Assembly: GCA_016214695.1 (NCBI GenBank)
Contig: JACRNY010000001.1
Coordinates: 868,001 to 932,000 of the forward strand
Direction: 5' to 3'
Source of the DNA: Nitrosomonadales bacterium
Lineage (GTDB): Bacteria > Pseudomonadota > Gammaproteobacteria > Burkholderiales > Gallionellaceae
DNA: 64,000 nt
In this document: positions 16,455-25,100 of the stretch, piece after piece
Layout: every line of letters begins with the position of its first letter
Numbering within the stretch: position 1 is the first letter of the stretch
Notes under the pieces: generated by a model
The model's input: the letters and a program-made list of their open reading frames with translations, nothing else
The model's database searches: none
Told to the model about the DNA's origin: nothing
Made by a program: the position numbers and the translations under genes

Positions 16455-17270
16455 TCAATTGCCGCATGCCGATACTTTGAATTCGCTGTCGGGAAACTGC
16501 TTTTGCAGCACGTTCAGTTTGTCGGTCGTCCCCGAATCCAGCTCTTTCATCACGAAGATGGTGTATTTCAGCTTGCTCCTGCGCTCACCGACCTTGGCCG
16601 AGCGCACATTCCTGCTCCGCAACTCTGCCAGGAATTTCTTCGCCGCCTCTTCGCTCTTGAACACGCCAAGGGAGATGGCATTCAGCCACTTTCCTTTTTC
16701 CTGTATCAGGAAGTAATCATTCACGCCGCGTTCCTTCAATTGCGCAATCTTCTTTTCCACATCGGCGCGTCTTTTCAGCGGCGGTATATAGACCCAGTAG
16801 CCATGATCCTGCTCGACCGTGCGCTGTGACAGGTCATCGCCCAACTTCAGCGTAGCCAACGCTTCCTGTGCCCGCACCAGGTCGTTGCCGGCGAACTCGC
16901 CCCATTCGGCACAGCCGGTTTGTTCGGCACGTTCGGGCTTGGCGCTGACTGGCGCGGACGCTGCCACAGGACTGCTATGCGGCAAAGGCGCTGCCGGCAT
17001 GCGCGGCGCCGGCTCAGAAACTGCGGCAGGCGTCGCCACCGCCGCGGGAGCCGGTGTCGGGGACAAGGGCAAAGGGACCCCCGGCAGCAGGCTGGAGGTC
17101 GGCGCAGCTGCAGAGGCAGCAAGGAATTCCAGCAATTTGACCTTGTCCGGATTCAACGCCGTTTGTACCGATGCCGCTTCGGCATCGACGGTCAGCGCAA
17201 CGCCCCAGCGCATCCAGCCGAACAATGCCAAGTTGGCCAATAGCAATAGCCCTACGATCCACTTCATCAT
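16455..17270 (-). CDS. SPOR-domain membrane protein, 271 aa
   Basis: Begins with one membrane helix (MMKWIVGLLLLANLALFGWM), then a long Pro/Ala-rich linker (residues about 60-120) and a C-terminal SPOR-like domain (residues about 140-240: YWVYIPPLKRRADVEKKIAQL, YFLIQEKGKWLNAISLGVF). SPOR domains bind denuded glycan strands of septal peptidoglycan. The cysteine in AEQTGCAEWG is conserved in a subgroup of betaproteobacterial homologues as I recall. It overlaps coaX by 4 bp, so it is the last gene of the patatin-birA-coaX run. Confidence 0.85.
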   Translation of the reverse strand: MMKWIVGLLLLANLALFGWMRWGVALTVDAEAASVQTALNPDKVKLLEFLAASAAAPTSSLLPGVPLPLSPTPAPAAVATPAAVSEPAPRMPAAPLPHSSPVAASAPVSAKPERAEQTGCAEWGEFAGNDLVRAQEALATLKLGDDLSQRTVEQDHGYWVYIPPLKRRADVEKKIAQLKERGVNDYFLIQEKGKWLNAISLGVFKSEEAAKKFLAELRSRNVRSAKVGERRSKLKYTIFVMKELDSGTTDKLNVLQKQFPDSEFKVSACGN

Positions 17271-17998
17271 GCCTCTGATTCTCCGATGACTTGCAAACCC
17301 TTCAACACCAGGTTGTCGACCCGCTCCAAAGGCAAGTCCAGATGCGGCTGTACGATCTCAGCCGCTCCGCCACCCAGCAGGCAACGCACATCGCCATAAC
17401 GGGAATGCAGCAAGCCGAACTGATGCCTGATCGCTCCCAGTGTGGCCTGCATCATCCCGCTGTGGATGGCATCCGCAGTGTTGCGCGGAAAATCCTGCAA
17501 GCTCCCCTGCTCGGCGAGCAGTTGCGCGGTGTTGGTCGCCAGACTGTGCTGCATCAGGCTGACGCCGGGCAGGATCAGTCCGCCGAGGAATTCCCCCTGT
17601 GCAGACAAGGCATCCACCGTTGTCGCCGTGCCGCAGTTCACCACCAGACAAGCGCCGCGCACCCGCTGCCACGCCGCGATCAGTGCCGCCCAGCGGTCGC
17701 TGCCCAGACTCTCCGCCCGCTCATAACCGTTGCGCACACCACAGCACTCTGCATCTGCCGTCACGAATTCGGGCTGACATTTCCATGCTGCGCAGATCGC
17801 ACCAAGGCGCTGCGCCATCGCCTCGCCCGCCACATTGGAGACCAGGATCCGGTGCGGCGGCGGCAGCGCTGCAAAGGCATGCTGCAGAACGACCCACTCG
17901 GTGTTGCCGGCCACACCCTGATGCGTCCATGCACCGGCTTGCGCCAGCGCCCACTTGCAGCGGCTGTTCCCCACATCCAGTAGCAGCACCCTATGCAC
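17267..17998 (-). CDS. coaX: Type III pantothenate kinase, 243 aa
   Basis: ASKHA-fold kinase for the first step of coenzyme A synthesis. The phosphate-binding motif LLDVGNSRCKWAL is at the N-terminus, GSDRWAALIAAW carries the conserved GxDR, and VVNCGTATTVDAL is the phosphate 2 motif, followed by GGLILPGVSLM. It overlaps birA by 8 bp. BirA-CoaX adjacency, with a biotin regulator next to the CoA enzyme, is common in beta- and gammaproteobacteria. Confidence 0.95.
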   Translation of the reverse strand: MHRVLLLDVGNSRCKWALAQAGAWTHQGVAGNTEWVVLQHAFAALPPPHRILVSNVAGEAMAQRLGAICAAWKCQPEFVTADAECCGVRNGYERAESLGSDRWAALIAAWQRVRGACLVVNCGTATTVDALSAQGEFLGGLILPGVSLMQHSLATNTAQLLAEQGSLQDFPRNTADAIHSGMMQATLGAIRHQFGLLHSRYGDVRCLLGGGAAEIVQPHLDLPLERVDNLVLKGLQVIGESEA

Positions 17999-19064
17999 TC
18001 CTCAAGCTGACTTCACCGGCGTTGAACAACCGTTCACCCTGCCCGGTCATCAGCCGCAGAACACCCTCGTCCGTCACTCCCAATACCGTGCCATTCACAT
18101 GCGATCCATCCGGCATCAACATCATCACCGCGCGCCCCTGGTAGACATGATGGCGCTCCCACTCGTCCCGCAACGGCGCGAAGCCTCCCTGCCCGAATCC
18201 GCGCAGCACTTCCGCCAGATGTTTCAATGATACCGCAAGCACCTGGTTGCGTTCCGCCTGCGGCAGGTCCAGCGAGATCAGGTCGCTCACCGGCTGTTCG
18301 ATACGCTCGCGCAGCGCCTCCGGCACGGCCAGATTGAGGCCGATGCCGATCACCACTGCGCTGGGGCCCAACATGTCGCCCTGCGCCTCGATCAATATCC
18401 CGGCGAGCTTGCCTTCGTTCAGCAGCACGTCGTTCGGCCACTTGAGCCCGGCACCCGCGACACCCAGTTCGCGCAAGGCGCGCATCATGGCGACCCCGAC
18501 CGCCAGGCTCAAGCCGGACAAAGCGGCAAGACCGCCGTCGAAACGCCACAGCAGTGAGAAGGTGAGCGTGTCGCCCAGACCGGAATGCCAGATCCTGCCC
18601 AAACGCCCGCGTCCGGCGGTCTGCCACTCCACCGCCAGCACTGTTCCGCTGGCTGCACCTTGCGCGCAGCGCTGCAGCAGCAGGGCATTGCTGGAGGATG
18701 CATGATCCATGACCTCGACTTGCAGGCCGTCTGCGGCCGCCCCCAGTCCGCTGCGGATCAACCCCGCATCCAGCCACTGCAAAGGCCGCGCGAGGCGATA
18801 GCCGCGACCGCGCACGCTATAGAGGGTCAAGCCATAGCGGTCGATGTCGTGCAGCGCGTTGCACACGGTCGCGCGCGTCACACCGAACTCGCGCGCCAGC
18901 GTCTCCCCGGAGTGGAACTCGCTGTCGGCCAGACGGCGCAACAGGGCGAAGGTCAGCGGTTTGATTTGAGAATTGCTTTTCCCGTTCGCCTCCTCTCCCG
19001 CGCGCGGGAGAGGATTGAGGAGAGGGAGGCGGGCATGCCCGCCGGGTGCATCTTTCCCGCTCAT
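17991..19064 (-). CDS. birA: Biotin-[acetyl-CoA-carboxylase] ligase / repressor BirA, 357 aa
   Basis: Biotinylates the BCCP subunit of acetyl-CoA carboxylase and probably represses biotin genes. Seen: an N-terminal winged helix (FALLRRLADSEFHSGETLAR, FGVTRATVCNALHDI), the biotin/ATP site in EWQTAGRGRLGRIW, and GAGLKWPNDVLLNEGKLAGIL, followed by a small SH3-like C-terminal domain. The ATG at 19064 overlaps the patatin stop (ATGA). That start adds about 36 residues before the winged helix, encoded largely by a palindromic repeat; no later convincing start is visible. Confidence 0.92.
   Translation of the reverse strand: MSGKDAPGGHARLPLLNPLPRAGEEANGKSNSQIKPLTFALLRRLADSEFHSGETLAREFGVTRATVCNALHDIDRYGLTLYSVRGRGYRLARPLQWLDAGLIRSGLGAAADGLQVEVMDHASSSNALLLQRCAQGAASGTVLAVEWQTAGRGRLGRIWHSGLGDTLTFSLLWRFDGGLAALSGLSLAVGVAMMRALRELGVAGAGLKWPNDVLLNEGKLAGILIEAQGDMLGPSAVVIGIGLNLAVPEALRERIEQPVSDLISLDLPQAERNQVLAVSLKHLAEVLRGFGQGGFAPLRDEWERHHVYQGRAVMMLMPDGSHVNGTVLGVTDEGVLRLMTGQGERLFNAGEVSLRSA
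18980..19040. repeat. Hairpin-plus-G-tail element inside the 5' end of birA
   Basis: A perfect 22-bp palindrome CCTCTCCCGCGCGCGGGAGAGG is followed by the G-rich tail ATTGAGGAGAGGGAGG and then by a second palindrome GGCGGGCATGCCCGCC. Read on the minus strand in the birA frame it encodes the LPLLNPLPRAGEE stretch of the N-terminal extension. Plan matches the hairpin-tail units at 11202, 24564, 25352, 25749 and 41598. Confidence 0.8.
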
Positions 19065-20236
19065 TGCGGCATGTCGCAAGAGGCAGCCGCCGGATCGCAA
19101 CCGAGGAACGCCACGATCTCGTCGCGGCGCTTCAGTGCATCCTGATAACCGAGGTCGATCAACGCACGGCAATAATGCTTGTCGAACAGCAGATAGCTCG
19201 CCAGGTTGGCGCCGCTGCCTCGCATCACGCCGACCGTACGCAGCAGCAGACGGATGGTCCAGGGCAGTTGTTCGATATAGCGCTCGGCGATCTTTTCCAG
19301 CGGCTGGCTTGGGGTGATGACCAGAAAATCAATGTGACGGATGTCGGCGCGCGCACGCAACTCTTCCGGGATCAGTTTGACGGTCTCGTTGATGCGCTGC
19401 AGGCGCTCGATGTCGACCTCCAGCCCGTCGAGAAAGATGCTGTCCAGCGCATGGCCGGCGATCTGCGCCAGCGTCGGGTAGGTATCCATCTTGTTGCGCC
19501 GACCCTCGTCATCGTCGGTATGCCACGCCCCCATCAGCATGACCTTGTCCGCACCCAGATGCAGTGCGGAACTGATCGGTGCGATCTGGCGCACCGAGCC
19601 GTCGCCGAAATACTCGCGGTGGATATGCACTGCCGGAAAGATGAACGGGATCGCAGCAGAAGCCATCAGGTGCGCGGTGCCGATCCTGCTCTCCATCCCC
19701 AGGCGACGGGTGCGCTTCCACGGGGCTATTCCCTCCCTGCCCTGATAGAAGGTGACCGAATGGCCGGAACCGTAACCCGAGGCGGTGATGCTCAACGCAT
19801 GCAGCATGCCGGAATCGATGTTCTCCTGCACCTTCTCGTACGGCAGCGTCTCCTCCAGGAACAGCTCCAGCGGAGTATTGTCCAGCAGCGACACGCGGTT
19901 CATGCGGTTGATGCCGAGCATGCTCAGGATCAAGCCGATCAGCCAGCGCCCGCTGTTGCGCGCCACACCGAGCACATCGGAACGGTAGATGTCGCTGACC
20001 TGTGCGTTGTGCCAGATGCCGAGCAGATACTTCACCCCCTTGCGGAAGTTGCGCGCGTTGACTGCGAGTGTCACCGCATTCAACGCACCCGCCGAGGAAC
20101 CGCAGATGACCTGGAACGGAGAATGCGCGCGGCGCGGCATGAACTCGGCCATGGCCTTGAGGACACCGACCTGATAGGCGGCACGGGCGCCGCCACCGGT
20201 GAGGATGAGTCCGATCTTTTGCGGGTTCTGGCTCAT
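19061..20236 (-). CDS. Patatin-like phospholipase, 391 aa
   Basis: Serine lipid acyl hydrolase with a Ser-Asp dyad. The oxyanion loop is LTGGGARAAYQVGVL, the nucleophile elbow is ICGSSAGALNA (GxSxG) and the catalytic Asp is in YFGDGSVRQIAP. The C-terminal half is typical of longer bacterial patatin-like proteins that may attach to membranes. It is the first gene of the patatin-birA-coaX-SPOR run and is preceded by a small unknown gene. Confidence 0.92.
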   Translation of the reverse strand: MSQNPQKIGLILTGGGARAAYQVGVLKAMAEFMPRRAHSPFQVICGSSAGALNAVTLAVNARNFRKGVKYLLGIWHNAQVSDIYRSDVLGVARNSGRWLIGLILSMLGINRMNRVSLLDNTPLELFLEETLPYEKVQENIDSGMLHALSITASGYGSGHSVTFYQGREGIAPWKRTRRLGMESRIGTAHLMASAAIPFIFPAVHIHREYFGDGSVRQIAPISSALHLGADKVMLMGAWHTDDDEGRRNKMDTYPTLAQIAGHALDSIFLDGLEVDIERLQRINETVKLIPEELRARADIRHIDFLVITPSQPLEKIAERYIEQLPWTIRLLLRTVGVMRGSGANLASYLLFDKHYCRALIDLGYQDALKRRDEIVAFLGCDPAAASCDMPQ

Positions 20237-20250
20237 TGCTGCCCTACCAT

Positions 20251-20490
20251 CTAGGCTTCATCCGGCTCCGCATGAACCGACTCCAGTGCATCCTTCAGTG
20301 TCTCTTCCGGTAACGCATTCAGCATCTCGGACAGTACCTCGGCGGCTTCCACCGCGTTCGGCTGCAACTTGCTGGCATCCGCGTTCGCCACCAGCACGGC
20401 AGCGGCGCCGACGACCTTCAGCAGCCGCACGCGCTCGGCCATCAGCATCTCGATCTCTTCGCTCAGCATCTGAGCTTCCTGCTTGTTCAT
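20251..20490 (-). CDS. Small conserved-looking protein of unknown function, 79 aa
   Basis: ATG 20490 has a strong GGGAGG ribosome site 5 bp upstream, which decides it over an ATG at 20520. The protein MNKQEAQMLSEEIEMLMAER... is mostly helical: a charged first helix, an Ala/Val-rich middle segment (VVGAAAVLVANAD) and an acidic end (DALESVHAEPDEA). No domain recognised. It sits 14 bp upstream of the patatin gene. Confidence 0.65.
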   Translation of the reverse strand: MNKQEAQMLSEEIEMLMAERVRLLKVVGAAAVLVANADASKLQPNAVEAAEVLSEMLNALPEETLKDALESVHAEPDEA

Positions 20491-20556
20491 ATGGCCTCCC
20501 ATTGGATGATTGTGCCGCACTGCGATGCGCCGGAATATCGTTTCCAGTCAGAACGA

Positions 20557-22077
20557 TTATAGCCCAGCCCCCAAGCCGGGCTGGCGGCTTCCATCCAGCC
20601 GCAAGGTAGCGAGCGTGCGTTTGCGCACTTGGTGCAGCAGCCTGACGTTCTCGTCCAGCGACTCGCCGTAGGACGGGATCATCTCCTTCATCTTGAGCTT
20701 CCATTCCGCGCTGTGCATGCGCGACTTGAAGCAGCGTTCGATCACCTCGATCATCGCCTGTACCGAGGTCGATGCACCGGGAGAGGCGCCGAGCAGCGAC
20801 GCCAGCGTGCCGTCCTTCGAGGTGACGATCTCGGTGCCGAACTCCAGCTTGCCGCCCTTCTTGTCGCAGCCCTTGATGATCTGCACGCGCTGGCCGGCGG
20901 AAGCCAGCTTCCAGTCCTCCGGTTTGGCGTCGGCATAGAACTCGCGCAGCGATGCGACCCGCTCCTTGTGCGACTTGAACGCTTCCGAGACGAGATAGCG
21001 CATCAGATCCAGATTGTCGCGCGCCACCGCGAGCATGGGCCCAAGGTTACCGGTCTTCAGCGAACCGACCAGATCGAACATCGACCCTTCCTTGAGGAAC
21101 CTGGTGGTCACGCCGGCGAACGGACCGAACAGCAGCGCCGACTCGCCGTCGATGATGCGCGCATCCAGATGCGGCACCGACATCGGCGGCGCGCCCACCG
21201 CCGCCTTGCCGTACACCTTGGTGGTGTGCTGTTTCAGAAGTTTGGGGTCGCGGCAGATCAGCCACTGGCCGCCGACCGGGAAGCCGCCGTAGCCTTTGGC
21301 CTCGGGGATGCCGGATTTCTGCAGCAGCGGCAGCGCACCGCCGCCGGCGCCGAGGAAAACAAAGCCGGCATTGATGGTGCGCACCGTGCCCTCGTGATTG
21401 TCCTTCACCCGCACATGCCAGCGAGCGTCGTCGTGCTGCTTCATGCTGGTGATGGTATGGCTGAGTTTCAATTCGAAGTTGGGCAACTTCTGCAGCGCCT
21501 TCACCAGCTTGCGGGTGAGGAAGCCGAAGTCCACGTCGGTGCCGTGCTTCACCTGGGTGGCCGCCACCTTCTGTTTCGGATCGCGGTGGCGCATCACCAG
21601 CGGCATCCATTCCTGCAGCACGGCATGATCGTCGCTGAACTCCATCTCCTCGAACAGGTGGTGCTTGTGCAGCGCCTGATAGCGCTTGCGCAGGAACGCG
21701 ACGTTCTCCTCGCCCCACACGAAGCTCTGGTGATAGACGGGGTTGATGAACTTCTCCGGCGTGGGCAGCAGGCCCTGCTCGACCAGATAGGACCAGAACT
21801 GCAGAGAGACCTCGTACGCCGCATTGATCTCCAGCGCGCGGTCGATCTTGACGCTGCCGTCGGCCTGCTGCGGCGTGTAGTTGAGTTCGCAATAACCGGC
21901 ATGCCCGGTACCCGCATTGTTCAGGCCGTGCGAACTCTCATGTGCGACATGCGCCAGGCGTTCGACCATCAGTATCTTCAGCGACGGGTCGAGCTGCGCC
22001 AGCAATTTCCCCAGCGTCGCGCTCATCACCCCCGCCCCCACCAGCAGCACATCCACTCTCTTCTGCGTCACGATCAT
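20557..22077 (-). CDS. mqo: Malate:quinone oxidoreductase, 506 aa
   Basis: FAD-dependent peripheral membrane enzyme that oxidises malate to oxaloacetate with quinone as acceptor in the TCA cycle. N-terminal FAD motif DVLLVGAGVMSATLG, then MVERLAHVAHESSHGLNNAGTGHAG and ELNYTPQQADGSVKI, all typical. The C-terminal region has LLGASPGASTSVQAMIEVI. Length fits the family. The intergenic gap to hrpA is 27 bp with both genes on the same strand. Confidence 0.96.
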   Translation of the reverse strand: MIVTQKRVDVLLVGAGVMSATLGKLLAQLDPSLKILMVERLAHVAHESSHGLNNAGTGHAGYCELNYTPQQADGSVKIDRALEINAAYEVSLQFWSYLVEQGLLPTPEKFINPVYHQSFVWGEENVAFLRKRYQALHKHHLFEEMEFSDDHAVLQEWMPLVMRHRDPKQKVAATQVKHGTDVDFGFLTRKLVKALQKLPNFELKLSHTITSMKQHDDARWHVRVKDNHEGTVRTINAGFVFLGAGGGALPLLQKSGIPEAKGYGGFPVGGQWLICRDPKLLKQHTTKVYGKAAVGAPPMSVPHLDARIIDGESALLFGPFAGVTTRFLKEGSMFDLVGSLKTGNLGPMLAVARDNLDLMRYLVSEAFKSHKERVASLREFYADAKPEDWKLASAGQRVQIIKGCDKKGGKLEFGTEIVTSKDGTLASLLGASPGASTSVQAMIEVIERCFKSRMHSAEWKLKMKEMIPSYGESLDENVRLLHQVRKRTLATLRLDGSRQPGLGAGL

Positions 22078-22104
22078 GCACCCCGATTCAATATGGCCCC
22101 GATT

Positions 22105-25100
22105 CTAACCGAGTCCGGACAGTATCTTCTCCAGTCGTTTCACCGACACGATCACCGGCGTCTTCAGCTCCTGCGCGAACAGCGACACGCGCAGTTCCTG
22201 CAGCATCCAGACGAAATCCTCCAATCGCGCATCCGGCTCGCCCTGCTGTGCCGAGAGACGGCGCTGCCATTGCTGCAGCAGCGGGGCGAGTTGCGCCATG
22301 TTCTGCGCGTCGCGCGCCGGGTTGCCGCGCAGCTTCTCCAGGCGCACGTTGACCGCCTTCAGGTAGCGCGGCATATGCTGCATGCGCTCGAACGGCGTGC
22401 GCGCCACCCACTCCTTGCCCAGCAGGGATTCGCACTGGCCGCGGATGTCCTGCACGGCCTGTCCGTGCGCCTTGAAACCGGGCAGCGATTTCTGCAACGC
22501 GTGGTACTCCGCCAGCACCGCCCCCACCAGCCGCGCGATCTCCTGCGCCACCAGGTTCAGGCGCGCCTTGGCATCCTTGCAACGGGCGGCGAACTCCTTC
22601 TCGCTTTCCGGCCAGGAATCGTTGAGACAGCAACGGTCGAAAGTCACGGCGAGGATCTGCCGCTGCAGATCCTGCTGGCTGCCGAACGGCAAAAACTGCA
22701 TCGCCATCGCCTGCAGACCGGGCAGGTTCTTCTCCAGATACTTCACCTGCTCCTTCAGCGCGAGCTGGAACAGGCGGCGCAAGCCGAGACGATGCGCAGC
22801 CTTCGCGGCATCCTGGGTGTCGAAGCTCTGCAGGCTGACAGCATCGCCCTCGTCCACCAGCGCGTTGAACACGGTGATGGTCTGCCCGGCACGTTGTTCC
22901 GTGCTGGTCGCCCTGAAGTCGCCGAATTTCCATTCGGTATAGCGCTCCCCGCTCGTCTTCTGTTGCGGTGCCGCACTCTTCGCAACCGGGGCCGCTGTTA
23001 ACGGCGCCTGTTTCGGCGCCCACTCGCCGCGCAATTGCGCGAAGTTGCGCGCCATGCCGAGCTGGCGCCCGTGCTCATCCACCACGCGGAAGTTCATCAG
23101 CAGGTGCGCGGGCAACTGCTCCAGGCGGAAGGCATCCAGCGGCACCTCGATCTGCTTCTGCTCGCGGATGTAGCGTGCCAGCGCCTGCAGCAGCGGCACA
23201 TCTGAAGCTTTGACTGCCGCACAGAATTCGGCCGCGAACTCCGGCACCGGCACGCAGTGGCGGCGCAGCTTCTGCGGCAGCGATTTCACCAGCTGGGCTA
23301 TCTTCTCCGCCAGGATGCCGGGCACCAGCCATTCGCAGCGCGCCGCCGACACCTGGTTGAGCAGCGCCTGCGGCACGGTCAGCGTCACGCCGTCGTCGCT
23401 CTTGCCCGGCGCGAAGTTGTACGCCAGCGCGTAGCTGACATTGTTCATCTGCAGCTGCGGCGGGAAATGTTCGGTGGTGATGCCGGCCGCCTCGTGCCGC
23501 ATGAGGTCGTCCTTCTTCAGGTACAGCAATTTCGGCTGCTCGCGCTCGGCTTCCTTGCGCCAGTGCTCGAACGCCGCACCGTTATGCATGCCTGCGGGGA
23601 TGCGCTGGTCATAGAAGGCGAAGATCAGTTCGTCGTCCACCAGCACGTCGGGACGGCGCGCCTTGTGTTCCAGCGCCTCGATGTCGGCGATGAGTTTCTG
23701 GTTGTGGGCGAAGAACGGCGCCTGGGTGTTGAACTCGCCGTTCACCAGCGCCTCGCGGATGAACACCGCGCGCGCCTCTTCCGGATTCATCGGCCCGTAA
23801 TGCACGCGCTTCTTCGGGTTGATGAGCAGGCCGTGCAGGGTGCTGCGTTCCCACGCCGCCACCTGCCCCGCCTTCTTCTCCCAGTGCGCGTCAAAATAGC
23901 TGCGCTTGATCAGGTGCGCGCCGACCTCCTCCAGCCATTCCGGTTCGATGCGCGCCACGCAACGCGCGAACAGCTTGGTCGTCTCCACGATCTCGGCCGC
24001 GACCACCCATTTTGTACCCTTCTTCGCCAGCACCGAATTCGATGCGATGAAGAATTTGATCTCGCGCGGCCCGAGATAGTGCGGCTCGCTCGTGGAGCGG
24101 CAGCCGATGTTGCCGAGCAGACCGGTCAACAACGCCTTGTGGATCTGTTCGTAAGTGGCGGGCTGCTCGTTGAAGCGCATGCCCATCTCCGACACCTGCG
24201 CATGCAGCTGCTGGTGCAGCTCGTGCCACTCGCGCAGGCGCAGCGGCGACAGGAACTTCTCGCGGCATTCGTTCGCCCACAATTTATTGGTCTTCTTGTG
24301 TTTGATCGCTTCCTGGAACCAGGCCCACAGCTTGATGTAGGCAAGGAAATCCGAGCGCTCGTCGTTGAAGCGCTGGTGCGCCGCATCCGCCGCCTCGCGC
24401 CGTTCCGCAGGGCGGTCACGCGGGTCCTGCAACGCCAATGCACTGGCGATGATGAGGATCTCGTCGAGACAGTGATACTGCCGTCCCGCCAGCAGCAGGC
24501 GCGCCACCTTGGGGTCGAGCGGCAGCTTGGCCAGCTCGTGGCCGAGCGGGGTTAGGCGGTACGCATTCCCCCCTTCCAACTTCCCCCCGGAGGGAGGAAG
24601 AGCCATCGCCTCCTGCTTCGCAGGAGAAATTTCATTCCTTTCGATGGCATTCAATTCCTGCAGCAACTGGTAACCGTCGGCGATGGCACGCGAACCCGGC
24701 GGCTCGATGAAGGGGAATTCTTCCACCTCGCCCAGGCCCAGCGCGCTCATGCGCAGGATCACCGTCGCCAGCGACACGCGGAAGATCTCGGCATCGGTGA
24801 ATTCCGGCCGCTGCAGGAAGTCCGCTTCCTCGTACAGGCGGATGCACACGCCGCTCATCACGCGGCCGCAACGCCCGGCGCGCTGGTTGGCGGCGGCGCG
24901 CGCGATGTCCTCGATACGCAGCTGCTCCACCTTCTGCCGCACGCTGTAACGGTTGATGCGCGCCAGGCCCGAGTCGATCACATAACCGATGTTGGGTACG
25001 GTGAGCGAGGTCTCCGCCACGTTGGTCGCCAGCACTACGCGGCGCATGCCGGAAGCGGGCTTGAACACGCGGTCCTGCTCGGCCACCGACAGGCGCGAGA

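Noticed and set aside
20629-23001. 790-aa plus-strand ORF over mqo and hrpA
   Set aside because: Runs antisense across two real genes and has shadow-type composition (QRHRRA...). No ribosome site or domain.
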